Shown in pieces: positions 47,758 through 58,600 of a DNA stretch of 64,000 bases. Positions within the stretch are counted from its first letter, which is position 1. Each line of letters opens with the position of its first letter. Origin of the DNA: Branchiostoma lanceolatum (taxonomy: Eukaryota; Chordata; Leptocardii; Amphioxiformes; Branchiostomatidae); NCBI RefSeq assembly GCF_035083965.1, contig NC_089724.1, positions 5,938,001 through 6,002,000 of the forward strand. Direction: 5' to 3'. The notes beneath the pieces were generated by a model that saw only the letters and a program-made list of their open reading frames with translations, was not told where the DNA came from and searched no databases. The position numbers were made by a program, and so were the translations under genes.

Positions 47758-50700
47758 TTAGGCCCGCAGCCGTGGGACCGGGCTGGCGGGAAGGATCGTG
47801 TGAGTCCCAGGAAACAAGTAGAGGTAGTACTAGTAGTCAGAGTGGTAGCGTAGAGTTAGATTCGGTGTTGGCTAGAACAATTGGCAGGTGTAACATAGTC
47901 GAGGTAGACTTTGAGGGGGTGCCTGTGCCCTGTCTATTAGACACGGGGTCAAAAGTCACGACACTTACACGAGCATTTTTCGAAGCCCACTTCGGAGGCG
48001 GGGGTGAGCGGCTTAAGGACGCCTCTAGTTGGCTCAAACTTACCGGAGCTAACGGCTTACCAATTAAATTTGTAGGGTATTGCGAATTAGATGTAGTGTT
48101 CCGGGGTAAGACGCTACCTAAACGGGGAGTTATCATTGTAGAAGACGAGTGTCGTGGGTCTGCCCCGGGAATATTGGGTATGAATGTGATAGGGGAGTAC
48201 ACACTTGGGGATACTGTCGGACAGAGAGCCAGTACCCACTCTAACCACAGTGACAGTAACAAAGTTTGGCAGAAGGCCGTAAAATCCGCCCACAGACAGG
48301 CTAATTTCGCTCGAGCAGACGGGAGGGTAGGGTATGCAAGAGCGTCAGGTCGTCGGCTGATAACTGTTCCGGCGGGCCACGAGATGATCATCTACGGTAG
48401 GGCCCGGCCAGCTCCGGACAATCGGCCCTACCAAGTTCTCGTGGAACCGCCGGACGCCGGTTGTCTGCCGGCGACGGTGTTAGTCGCTCGATGTTACGCG
48501 GAAGTACGGGGAGGGCGAGTACCGATCCGGGTCGCTAACGTTGGCAAGCAGGACGTACATATTAGTCAGAAAGCTCGTTTAGGTGTGTTATTCTTAGCGG
48601 AATTGCAGAGACCGGAGTCGGTGGAGTTAGAAGCAGTGGGGGAGCAGGAAGTGCAAATTAACTTTGTCCAGTGCCAGGTTACTGTGGATTCTGAGGACGT
48701 CCCACAGCCCTCCCCACCCCGACATGCTAAGGCGTCGGACCCTGATCGTAACAATATGGCCTATGACAAGGTAGATTTAGATGGGGCGGATCTCACGCCA
48801 GAACAGGAGGAGAAACTTGAAGCCTTGTTGCAGAAACACGCTGACGTTTTCTCTAGTCACAAGAAAGATTTTGGCTACACGGAAACAATCAAACACAGAA
48901 TTCCGACGGGAGATACACCTCCTATACGACAGCCCTACCGTAGTATTCCCCCATGTCTGGTTAAAGAGGTCAAACAACACGTCCAAGACATGCTTGATCA
49001 AGGGGTCATAAGGGAAAGCTGTAGCCCTTGGGCCGCTCCCGTAGTGTTAGTTCGTAAGAAAGACGGAGATCTGAGGTTCTGTGTAGACTATAGGCGGCTG
49101 AACGCTAAGACGCATGGTGATGCCTTCCCCCTGCCCCGAATAGAGGAGTCGCTAGCGGCTCTGCAGGGGGCGGCGATATTCTCAACATTGGACATGGCCA
49201 GCGGTTACTTTCAAGTCGCTGTAGACGAAGCGGATAAAGAAAAAACCGCGTTTTCTACTCAATTCGGATTGTACGAATTCAACAGGCTGGCTATGGGCCT
49301 CAAAGGAGCCCCAAGTTCATTTCAAAGGTTAATGCAACACTGTCTAGGAGATCAAAACCTTGAAACCTTGTTAATATACTTAGATGACATCATTGTCTTC
49401 TCCTCTGATTTTGAAGACCATCTGGCACGCTTGGACCTCGTGTTCACCAGGCTGCGAGCGCATGGCCTCAAGCTGCGTCCGGATAAGTGCCATTTGTTCA
49501 AACGGCGAGTCAAGTACTTAGGCCACATTGTGTCGCAGAAGGGGGTAGCCACAGACCCCGAAAAATGTGCAGCCCTGCGGGATTGGCCAGAGCCAAAGAC
49601 CGCGAAACAGGTCAAGTCTTTCTTAGGTTTCTGTTCGTATTATCGAAGGTTTGTCAAGAATTTCGCTAAGATCGCTAAACCCCTGCATAAGTTGACGGTA
49701 GGACAGTCGAGGAAAGGTCGTAAGCAGTCAATGCCCAAGTTCGAATGGTCGTCGGAGTGTCAGCAAGCTTTCGATACCCTTCGCAAACAGTTGACGAGTG
49801 CCGACATATTGGCGTACCCTGATTTTGAGATACCTTTTACTTTGTACATAGATGCGAGCCACGACGGGCTAGGTGCTGTTCTGTCACAAAAACAGAAGGG
49901 GCTTGAACGGGTCATCGCATACGCTAGCAGGGGGCTTAGGCCGACAGAACGTAATATGGATAATTACAGTTCCTTTAAGCTCGAACTGCTAGGTCTCAAG
50001 TGGGCCGTGACCGACAAGTTCAAAGACTACCTATATGGTGCGAAGTGTATCGTGTATACAGATAACAATCCTCTTGCCCATCTGGGTACGGCCCAATTAG
50101 GTGGGGTAGAGCAGAGGTGGGCGGCCAGCCTCGCCAACTTTGATCTTGACATCAAGTATAGGCCGGGTAAATCTAATGTTAATGCGGACGTACTGTCCCG
50201 CCTGCCCGCTTATTCCAGTGATAGGACGGAGGAAGTAGAAGTTATATCGGCTCATGTGTCAAAGGTATGCTGCCAATATTATGTAGAGCCTAAACCGGAA
50301 CCGTTAGCTGTGACACTAGCACAGATAGTAGGAGCTAGTCCGTTTGAGCCAATGCCGACACTCCCAGGCTATTCTCTGACAGATTTGGCTCAGCAGCAGA
50401 GGGATGACCCTGTCATAGAGAGAGTGATGCATTATGTGAGCCGAGGTAGGAAGCCAGATAAGAGGGAACGTGAAGGGGAGCGTAGGGACGTTAACAAAAT
50501 CCTGGGGCAGTGGGACAGGCTGCAACTAAAGGATGGTATTCTGTGCAGGGTCTCGGCCAGTAGTAGAACTGGCCAGGGCGTTAAGCAAGTAGTTCTGCCG
50601 GCAGCTCTCAGAAAGGACGTTTTCTCTCAAGTCCACGGTCGGGCTGGCCACCTAGGTGTCCCGCGCATTCTAGATCTGCTCCGCCATAGGTTTTATTGGC

Positions 50701-51938
50701 TAGGGATGGAGGCAGACATTACAATGTGGATACAGTCGTGTGAGAGGTGTTGCTTGCGTAAAACACGCCCGCCTAATAATAAGAGTCCGCTAGTTAGTAT
50801 ATCCACAACGGCACCTCTAGAGCTAGTGGCCATGGACTATTTGAAGGTAGATAAGGCATCAAGTGGTCATCAGTACGTGCTCGTCATAACGGACCATTTC
50901 ACCAAGTTTACCGTAGCGGTACCAACTAGAGACCAGACTGCGGAAACGACAGCTAAGGTCTTGTGGTCCAAGTTCATCCTGGTGTATGGGTTTCCCAGGA
51001 GACTGCATTCCGACCAGGGGGCTAATTTCTTGTCCGCAACTATCAAAGACTTGTGTAGGTTGTACGGTGGCGTGAAGAGTCGCACTACGCCTTACCACCC
51101 ATCCGGTAATGGCCAATGTGAACGCTTCAATAGAACATTGTTGAATATGCTCGGGACATTATCGAATGACCAGAAGCGCAGGTGGCCGGAGTACTTACAA
51201 GAGTTAGTTTACACTTATAACAACACTCAGCACGCCACCACTGGGTACTCGCCGTATTATATGTTATTCGCAAGGCAGGCTCGCCTCCCATTAGACCTCA
51301 CTTTAGGCATCGATTTGGTAGACGATACCGAAACCGAGGAGGTCACTGCGGACGAATGGGTGAAACAACACCACGAGCGGTATAAATATGTCTACGAATT
51401 AGCCGCTAGAAATGCAGAAGCCGCCAAAGCGGGACAGAAGAGAATGTATGACAGGAACGCACGCACGGCGCCACTGTTGCCCGGGGAACGGGTATTAATT
51501 AGAAACAAGAGGTACAGGGGCCCCAGTAAACTGAAAGATCAGTGGGAACCGATCCCACATGTCGTAGAAAGGCAACCAAACGTGGACGTGCCCGTATACG
51601 TGGTAGTCCCTGAGAGGGGAGGGGGGGCAAGTAGGACCCTACATCGCAATATGCTTGTCCCGTGCATGTTTGCACCTCGCCCGGGTAACGCCCGGCGCCC
51701 ACGTGGCGAGCGAGGTGGTGGGCGTGACCACAATGACGCGATTCACGACGGGGAAGGGAGTGATGAAGAAGACGACCCGCCGATGGTCGTAGTAACCGCC
51801 CCTTTGGCACCTCCCGGAGAGAGGGATTTCCCCGATGACGTAAATGACGAGCCAAGATATCCTGTTAGGGAAAATAGAGGAGTTCCCCCGATTCGTTTTG
51901 CGGATGTGTATGCGACAGTCGTCGCCGCGACAGAGTGA
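47754..51938 (+). CDS. pol: Retrotransposon pol polyprotein
   Basis: The frame is open from the gag stop region and needs no ATG; the first possible independent start is a GTG at 47772. Domains, in residues from 47772: aspartic protease with CLLDTGS (about 55); reverse transcriptase (about 390-580) with LDMASGYFQV and the catalytic YLDDIIVFS (about 537); RNase H with LYIDASHDGLGAVL (about 692); integrase with an HHCC zinc site (HGRAGHLG to CERCCLRK, about 955-1000) and catalytic region with VAMDYLKVD, HSDQGANF and a later Glu in NGQCERFNR; then a basic and acidic C-terminal tail. No stop or frameshift interrupts it, so the copy may still be competent. It was not reconstructed further. Confidence 0.92.
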   Translation, partial: LVRPAAVGPGWREGSCESQETSRGSTSSQSGSVELDSVLARTIGRCNIVEVDFEGVPVPCLLDTGSKVTTLTRAFFEAHFGGGGERLKDASSWLKLTGANGLPIKFVGYCELDVVFRGKTLPKRGVIIVEDECRGSAPGILGMNVIGEYTLGDTVGQRASTHSNHSDSNKVWQKAVKSAHRQANFARADGRVGYARASGRRLITVPAGHEMIIYGRARPAPDNRPYQVLVEPPDAGCLPATVLVARCYAEVRGGRVPIRVANVGKQDVHISQKARLGVLFLAELQRPESVELEAVGEQEVQINFVQCQVTVDSEDVPQPSPPRHAKASDPDRNNMAYDKVDLDGADLTPEQEEKLEALLQKHADVFSSHKKDFGYTETIKHRIPTGDTPPIRQPYRSIPPCLVKEVKQHVQDMLDQGVIRESCSPWAAPVVLVRKKDGDLRFCVDYRRLNAKTHGDAFPLPRIEESLAALQGAAIFSTLDMASGYFQVAVDEADKEKTAFSTQFGLYEFNRLAMGLKGAPSSFQRLMQHCLGDQNLETLLIYLDDIIVFSSDFEDHLARLDLVFTRLRAHGLKLRPDKCHLFKRRVKYLGHIVSQKGVATDPEKCAALRDWPEPKTAKQVKSFLGFCSYYRRFVKNFAKIAKPLHKLTVGQSRKGRKQSMPKFEWSSECQQAFDTLRKQLTSADILAYPDFEIPFTLYIDASHDGLGAVLSQKQKGLERVIAYASRGLRPTERNMDNYSSFKLELLGLKWAVTDKFKDYLYGAKCIVYTDNNPLAHLGTAQLGGVEQRWAASLANFDLDIKYRPGKSNVNADVLSRLPAYSSDRTEEVEVISAHVSKVCCQYYVEPKPEPLAVTLAQIVGASPFEPMPTLPGYSLTDLAQQQRDDPVIERVMHYVSRGRKPDKREREGERRDVNKILGQWDRLQLKDGILCRVSASSRTGQGVKQVVLPAALRKDVFSQVHGRAGHLGVPRILDLLRHRFYWLGMEADITMWIQSCERCCLRKTRPPNNKSPLVSISTTAPLELVAMDYLKVDKASSGHQYVLVITDHFTKFTVAVPTRDQTAETTAKVLWSKFILVYGFPRRLHSDQGANFLSATIKDLCRLYGGVKSRTTPYHPSGNGQCERFNRTLLNMLGTLSNDQKRRWPEYLQELVYTYNNTQHATTGYSPYYMLFARQARLPLDLTLGIDLVDDTETEEVTADEWVKQHHERYKYVYELAARNAEAAKAGQKRMYDRNARTAPLLPGERVLIRNKRYRGPSKLKDQWEPIPHVVERQPNVDVPVYVVVPERGGGASRTLHRNMLVPCMFAPRPGNARRPRGERGGGRDHNDAIHDGEGSDEEDDPPMVVVTAPLAPPGERDFPDDVNDEPRYPVRENRGVPPIRFADVYATVVAATE

Positions 51939-52950
51939 CGCAACTGAGACTGTGTAAAATGACATGTAAAAGCATGATGTGAAGTTTCGGACACTGAGGT
52001 GTGCAGCCATCTTAGGGGGTGATAGACAGCCGGGGGGTTAAGTGGTGTGGGTTCTGGGGAAAGTCAGACTTCGGACGTTGGGCCTCGGTCCTTCAGGGAC
52101 TCATCACCGCTTCAGATAGATAAGATGGCTGTGCCTTCCCAACTCTTATGTATATAATCTTTACTTTGTTTTCTATCTATAGTACTGTTATTACAGGCGT
52201 GAGTAACGACGCTTAGTTAGGTTTAGGGTTGTGTTCGACTGGTTATGAGTAGGTTAAGGTAGTGAGTATCGGTGTTTTGCTGAAGTCAGGTTAGAAAAGG
52301 TTCTCTATGGTGTTGGTCACGGGTGTTTATGGCGGTCAGGCTTGGCGTGTGTGTGGTTGTGTTCTCTCTCCCTTTCCCAGCACAGGCCACAGCAGGCAGA
52401 GGAGTGACGATCAAGTGTCCATCTGGCACTCGTTATCCAGGCCTACCAGGACGACACGAGCCGGCCCACCCTACACAGGGACTCCACCAGCAGCGGGAGG
52501 CGACGCCGGGGAACTTCTCAAGGAAGCCGGTGGGCCCAGCTGCAATTCAGGAGGAGTCGGGGAATGCCGTCCTTGTGCACCGTGCCACGGCGGGATCGGT
52601 GCGAGGCACGCCACACCGCCGACGAGCGAGAAGAGTCGTGACAGGCGCCGAGTCTATGTGAGGAGCTGTGAAGAGCGGAGAACGTTTGTTGAACTTGAAT
52701 ATGAACTGACATACGAGTGTGTTTTCTTAAATGTCCGTTTGAATCTGATGGACAATGAACGAACTTTGTTCCTGTCCTTCGCTTGAACGTTCCAACTGTG
52801 TAAACGTTGTTGAACCGTCATGTTATCTCCAACAGGCAACACTAATCATTATGTATTATAATTAACATGTTTTTTATCTGTTCGTTTGAAAAGGAAAAGA
52901 ATTCCGTACACCATTCGCCGAGGACGGCTCATTAAAAACTCGTGGGTGGG
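51939..52950 (+). other. Retrotransposon region between pol and 3' LTR
   Basis: About 1 kb separates pol from the 3' LTR. An open frame of 159 codons (about 52307-52786) is present, but it is Arg/Gly/Pro-rich, has no membrane segment or recognised domain, and overlaps another open frame. It is therefore most likely non-coding. The nearest purine run is GAAAAGGAAAAGAA at about 52,888-52,901; directly before the LTR the sequence is GTGGGTGGG, so the polypurine tract is not clear. Confidence 0.55.
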
Positions 52951-53333
52951 TGTGAGAGGGGCGAAACTAAGTTAATTAAGTGCAGAACTCTCTCGTTGTG
53001 TAACCGTCTTTAATTAATAGCAGGACTATCGCTATCTTCTGAAGGCTAAGTGTAATTAATCGTACGGAGTTTGGCTTTAGAAGTGACGGCCGTAACGACG
53101 TTTTAATGATGTTCCCACTAGGGGTTAATTCCGGCGTCGCGACAAGGTTTAGATAAGAGAAGAAATAAAGTGACAGTGGCGGAGTTCCCAGGCAGTCGGT
53201 CTCTGGACTCAAGAGCTGACGGACGCCTAAGTACGAGCCCTGTGTGTGCGGAATACATTCTGTGTCTTGTGTGATTCCTTCCCTCTCTATGCGGGATCTC
53301 TAAAGAACCAAGGGTATAACCACCACCCTTACA
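52951..53333 (+). repeat. 3' LTR
   Basis: This copy is the same length as the 5' LTR. It differs only near the end (ATAACC...CCTTACA against ATTACC...CCTCACA). Confidence 0.95.
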
Positions 53334-54140
53334 CAATCGCAGTTCTTAATGTAACGCTACATCTTCATTGCTTCAAGGCGATGGTGAATTAAAGTAAAAC
53401 TCTTAGAAAGTGAGGAAGAGGTCATGTTGTCATGTAACATTTTATGAGCTGATGCGAGCTGACATAACCAAGATTTGGGATTATAACATTGTAGTTTACA
53501 GTTGCCGTATTAAACACCCTTACCTGGTCATAAGAAACAAACGAACAGAATATGAAAGGAGTGAATAACCTTTCTAAAACTATAGCTTCCTATGATGTTC
53601 TGTCTGAACAGGGAATGCTGGACGTGCAATCAAAGCAAAAGAACTTCGGTATCACCCCTTACCTCATGAGAGGTTCCGTAGGTTGGTTCTTGTACATTTC
53701 CGACACCGAGTTGGATCTTGGTTTCCAGCACAGCCAGCCGCTCCCTCAAAGACGCCCCGTCAGCTTTCTCCTTCTGTAACTCCGTCTGCAGGGACGACAG
53801 TTGTATTTTCAGGGCCGTCATTTCCTCCTTGTGAGACGACACTTCCTCGTTGTAACTAGCAGCGGCGTCTTGCTTGATCTCCATGGCCAAGGTGCGGTCC
53901 TTCAGCGTCAAGATCTGGTCATTCGCCTTCGCTAGTTGATCTCGCAGTTGAGACACTTTTTGAGTGGACATCTCTCGGACATTCTTAACTTCGTGAGCGA
54001 GGAAGACGAGGGCCGCCACGACCAGCACCCCCGTCCCGACCGCCACCGCCACAGTCACTGCCTGGTCGGGCCGCGCCGGGTCGGTCTCGGCGGGCCCTGC
54101 CGACAACTTCGCTTACGTTAAGGAGCTTCTCCGAGCTCAT

Positions 54141-55420
54141 TGCGAGAATATGACGAGACTTGACCGCCGAAGTTTAAGATTTCTCGCCGTAGACAACCTT
54201 CTGTCTGACCGTGGACGATATGTCAGTATAGTCCACAGTCCACTGTCTAAATGAATTGCGCAGCTTAGATTAGAAGTGTGGTTGATAATCATTGGTCAGA
54301 AGATCTATGACATGCACATATTCATGAAATATGATTGGTAGGGGTAAGGTAAAATCCTTTAGCAAATGATTTAAACTACACCCATCTCCTGGCGGATTTA
54401 ACGAAAACTACACGCGTTATTTTTAAAGGCGTCTTGTCAATTGATGACGGCGCAGGCGACTCCTCACAATTCCTCCTGTCTTTAAAAGTCTCGATGTTAT
54501 TTATTCACCATTAGGAGGCACTTCGTGTCTCGACAATACATCTTCTCTAATTGAAAACTGACTGCATTACTACAGAGGCAAACAATCACATATGACTTAC
54601 CTGCTCGTTTGAATAAACACAATGGCACACATAATGGCTGACATTTCGTTTCGCTGTCTCAGGCCTTCCTAGCTGCTTTCTACTACACTTCTCGTCACCA
54701 GATCAGTCCGAGAGTTCACTGGGCACTTAGTCACACTATGCAAACAAACCTGACAAACGCAGAAGAGAGGAGCATTCTTAGTTCCACTAAAACCACAAGG
54801 AAACGACTACTGATAGAAAAACAAAATCAACCGAGCTGAAAATTGCCGCTGAAGACCGCAAAACAGCCTTGGGCTAGACTGAGACGCGTCAGGAAAGCAA
54901 AGAAGTCAGAAATTATCTATTTGTAAGATCTACTTCATGAATGGCGATATATAGTCATTGTTGCTTCTCATATGTGGAGTCGATGTCATGTTTTGAATAT
55001 CATCCATCTCTAACACAATTAGATCACATATATCCACCACCCCGGACAAATGTGTCTAAAGAGCTCTCCAATGGAACGTCCCCCAGTTTAAGACACTCTT
55101 GTACATCTTAACTGTGCATTTACTTGGGGGTGCAACACTAAAGATATCTGAAATCCACTGTTTTGGGCGAATGTATGTAACCTGGCGGATAAATGAAGAA
55201 TTCCCGATCCTCCTCGTTTGCTATCATGAATGCACTATCCCCTAATAGTCGGTATTGTGTGGATAGTGCAGCCACTGGAGTGGACAAGGTTCTGGTTAAT
55301 CTACAACACGGACAGGCCCGAGGCTAACGTTATTAAATAAAAAAGCTAATGGAAGATGATTGTTGAACAGCACGACCAAGAAGAGATCAAAATTAAATCA
55401 TTTTTTTTGTCTCAAAATTA
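54141..55420. other. Intergenic: gene 4 upstream region
   Basis: No gene was found. Blocks at about 54,141-54,470 and 55,180-55,330 match the gene 3 upstream region (40,453-40,990). The stretch between them (about 54,470-55,180) has no counterpart there and may be an insertion of unknown type. Confidence 0.5.
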
Positions 55421-55475
55421 ATATTCTTGCATCTGTGTTTAATTAAGTGGGGATTGGGGTTGCGGTTGAGGTTTG

Positions 55476-55648
55476 GGTTAGGGGTAAGGTTAGGGTTAGG
55501 GGTAAGGTCTAGGGTTAGGGTTAGGGTTAGGGTTAGGGTTGGGGTTGGGGTTGGGTTGGGATCGGTTGGGATTGGGGTTGGGGTTCGAGTTAGGGTTAGG
55601 GTTCAGGGTTAGGTCTAGGGTTAGGGTTGTGGTTAGGGTTGGGCTACG
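55476..55648 (+). repeat. Interstitial telomere-like TTAGGG tract
   Basis: A run of TTAGGG units is present, with about five perfect consecutive copies near 55,513-55,541. Degenerate forms (TTGGGG, TTGGGA, TTAGGGG) surround it. TTAGGG is the telomere repeat of chordates. The G-rich strand is the plus strand. Confidence 0.9.
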
Positions 55649-55649
55649 G

Positions 55650-58600
55650 CTAATTAGGGTCAAAGGTTTGTTTACATGTCAGCTGTTCTGTCTCGTATTA
55701 TGAACTAAAAGGCACCTGTTATCTTTTTGTAGGAGAATATGTTTTTTTATAAATTGGAATTCATAATAGTACTGTTATGAAAGCCTTTTTAAGTGTATTT
55801 TGTAACAGGCTTCTCATGTCAGCCATAACTGTCCTAGCTAAACAATACCATGTCAAAGTCAAGTAGCAGGTACTTCGTCTAGTTTGAAAAGATACCTGAG
55901 CTATATAACAAAGCCGTCTATCCTATTTATCGACTAAGTCTTAACAAGGTTAGGTGTATGCACATGTAGCCCAGTGTAGCACTGCCTCCCAGTGACAAGC
56001 GTGCCAACTGCAGCATACCTAGCACCAGAATGTATCTATAACATGTCATACTAGACTGACACCTTGTAAACAGTGTGGCCTCGAAAGGTCTCCTCCAGCA
56101 ATTCCGGCTTAAAGATTCACAATAATAGACCACTGCACATTCTACATGCACTAAATGTTATTCAGACAAAAACACCATCATCTGTTTTAATATTTCTGAA
56201 GGAAAGTCAACATAACAATAAATTCTGTGCCCAAACTCTATTCCCAGGATTCCAAAATGATACGTTACAGCTCCCGATACAGAAGCTTTGTATAACCTTC
56301 AAACCACCATTTACCACAGTCTCCCCTAAAGACGTCACTCTCAGACGTATTTGTGTCTGAATAACATTTAGAGGAGGTTCAATGTGCAGGTTTGCTCCGC
56401 TGCAGTTCGTACAATTGTCACTAAGAGGCAGTGCTGCACTGTGCTACATGTACATACACCTAGAGCTAAATATCCTTGTTAAAACCTATAAGCCTTTTCC
56501 TTCATTCTGCAACACTCAATGTATCTACAGCTTTCCCCTAGTGAGAATTTTGCTCAATATATGTAATGACATTTGCTTCGTTTTATCGGCCTAGTCTTAT
56601 ATGCATTTATCGGGAATGGTCGCGTGCACCTCTAATAGGGTGCCGCGAAACCCCCATACGGTGCGTATTTGGGCTTGAAAACAATCGCAAAACCTTGGAA
56701 ATTCTGGTGAAAAATAGCTCAACTCTGTCTGAAAAAAATTCGTTTCGCACGAGTTGTTTAGACACCTTGTCTTAGTACGTAAAACGAGTACGGCGCGTAA
56801 TATTTCTCCCGAGTCCGTCATCTTGAATTTGGCCCTCTTCGGGAGACTAAACAGTTAGCGCCTACGCCTAGTAAAAAGTAAAGAGCAGGGTTTAAACCAT
56901 TAAAATCCTATTTTGGTGGGATGTTTTGTGAAATCTGAGCAGTATAGGAGTGGCTGTGGTGGGATAGACTCTGTATTTGCTGAATTAGTTAAAATAGATG
57001 GCCTGTCTCTACATTGTGGGTTTTGGCACGCCCCTGATATAGTGGGATGGTCTTCAACTGGGTGTGTGAAGCTTGTAGGACCTATCCAAGGGCTCTGATT
57101 AGGGAGGGGGCGGTTATCTGGAGAGGAACCGTATAGAATTTGTCAGGAATGCATCTTATGACACAACTGGTTAGTATTTGAGGGTAAGTTTTTGTAGTCT
57201 GATGTTTTGATTCCTGAGATAATGACACCTTCTTTTTCTTCACTTCCCCATAGGGCTACATGCATTACTAGCATTTATTGTAACTGTTTAGTCTCCCCTC
57301 ATGTCACGTGACCCAACCAATAGTAAGGATCTTATGCCGGCTGTCCTGACCATTCTTTCAGATCAGTGGTCCATGTCTGACGAGGACGCCGCCTATGTCC
57401 CTCACCCTCCGCATTTCCATTCATTTGAGTTAGGGTGCCCTTCGCTTTGGATGTGCGTCCAAATCAATGTGCATTTTTGTCTCTTCTTCACCAGTGACAG
57501 GAAGCTGATAAGTGGACTTTGTGACCCTGTCCCTAATCTCCCTGATTGAACTGCAGTCTTCTGTCTGCAGATTCAAAGGACTAAGGTAGGTGAATTCGTA
57601 TACTGTTCTCTGTCGGAAGGGCCAGTCACTAAGCATTTAGTCTTCTCATTGCTGACTTCAAAGCCATATCTCCTGCAAGTTGAGTCCAGCCTACCAACGT
57701 GGAAGTTGGTCTTGTTATGAGACATCAATTAAGTCCACGTCGTCCGGAAATAGAAGGTGGCTGAATTTAGTGTTAACAGAGCTTCTCTCATCCCTGACGG
57801 AATCCCACTGAAGTAAGTGAACACTCACCGAGCTCGTCGCCTGTCATGGCTGTGCTTTTTGAAGCCCTCTATAGTGCTACAATCGAGTTGATAATCCTCG
57901 ACTAATGTTGAAGCGACGCATCACTGCCGGAGTCCGTTTTCCCATATTTTGTTGAGTCATTTTTGTAGTCCACAAATGTTTGATACACTGATTTTTATGT
58001 TCTTCTCGCAGATCAAACGTAGACTGAAAATATGCTCAGCACAGGACCTGTCTTCTTTAAAATCTGTTACAACAATTAATGGAGAATATTTTGACAAGTT
58101 CTGTTGTCAATAACCAACTGCCATTATTATAATTTATGCTTTAAGAATATTCCCCTCATTTTAAGACACTTATCTTTTAAAATTGTAAATCTTACTTTAC
58201 TACGCAACAATTCTTATAATAAAAATTTAAAAAAGTCATGTTATTGGAAAGAAATTTCTTACGTAATAAACGGTGAAAATAATCCGGGTTTATAGCATTT
58301 ACAAAAACTCCAGACGTTGTAAGACATATACACAAACGAGCTCATGGGAAGAGTTTTTTCCCGACGAAAAATATGGCACACATTAATAATACACACCATA
58401 CCGTCGGATGAGAGTGTATCAAAGGACATTTTAAAGATGTTTGAGGAAAAATCTTCCTGGTCAGGAAGGATGAACAAAACTAAACACGCAGAGTATGGTA
58501 TACCGAATAATAGATTCTTCCTTTTTTGTTCTTTCACATCTTTTCTTTGACTGTGGGATTGACCTTCTACAATATTAGTATCCATTTTCCGAAATTTTCT

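Larger units (their letters stand above)
46046..53333 (+). mobile_element. Ty3/gypsy-type LTR retrotransposon, full length
   Basis: Two 383-bp LTRs (46046-46428 and 52951-53333) flank gag and pol in the order protease, reverse transcriptase, RNase H, integrase, which defines the Ty3/gypsy type. No envelope gene was recognised. The LTRs differ at only about two bases near their 3' ends and both main ORFs are open, so the insertion is recent. It lies in intron 1 of gene 4, in the opposite direction to that gene. Confidence 0.95.
42478..54140 (-). pseudogene. Gene 4: F5/8C-headed paralogue, probably inactivated
   Basis: Exons corresponding to gene 1 are 53663-54140, 45325-45445, 44691-44818, 44018-44182, 43240-43386 and 42478-42615. 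The head exons are open and close to gene 1's, but the first F5/8C exon lacks 11 codons. The stem is of the gene 3 type (RRSKR|S, HNAP). In the first exon a 4-bp insertion near 54,060 (relative to genes 1-3) shifts the frame between the ATG at 54140 and the membrane segment, leading to a TAA after roughly 50 codons. The membrane/coiled-coil frame has no upstream ATG. Seven coiled-coil codons are also missing. A 7.3 kb LTR retrotransposon sits in intron 1 and a SINE in intron 3. Either it is a pseudogene, or translation starts after the membrane segment or from a non-ATG codon. Confidence 0.75.

Noticed and set aside
52307..52786. Envelope-like gene in the LTR element
   Set aside because: No signal peptide, glycoprotein features or membrane anchor; Arg/Gly/Pro-rich low-complexity frame.
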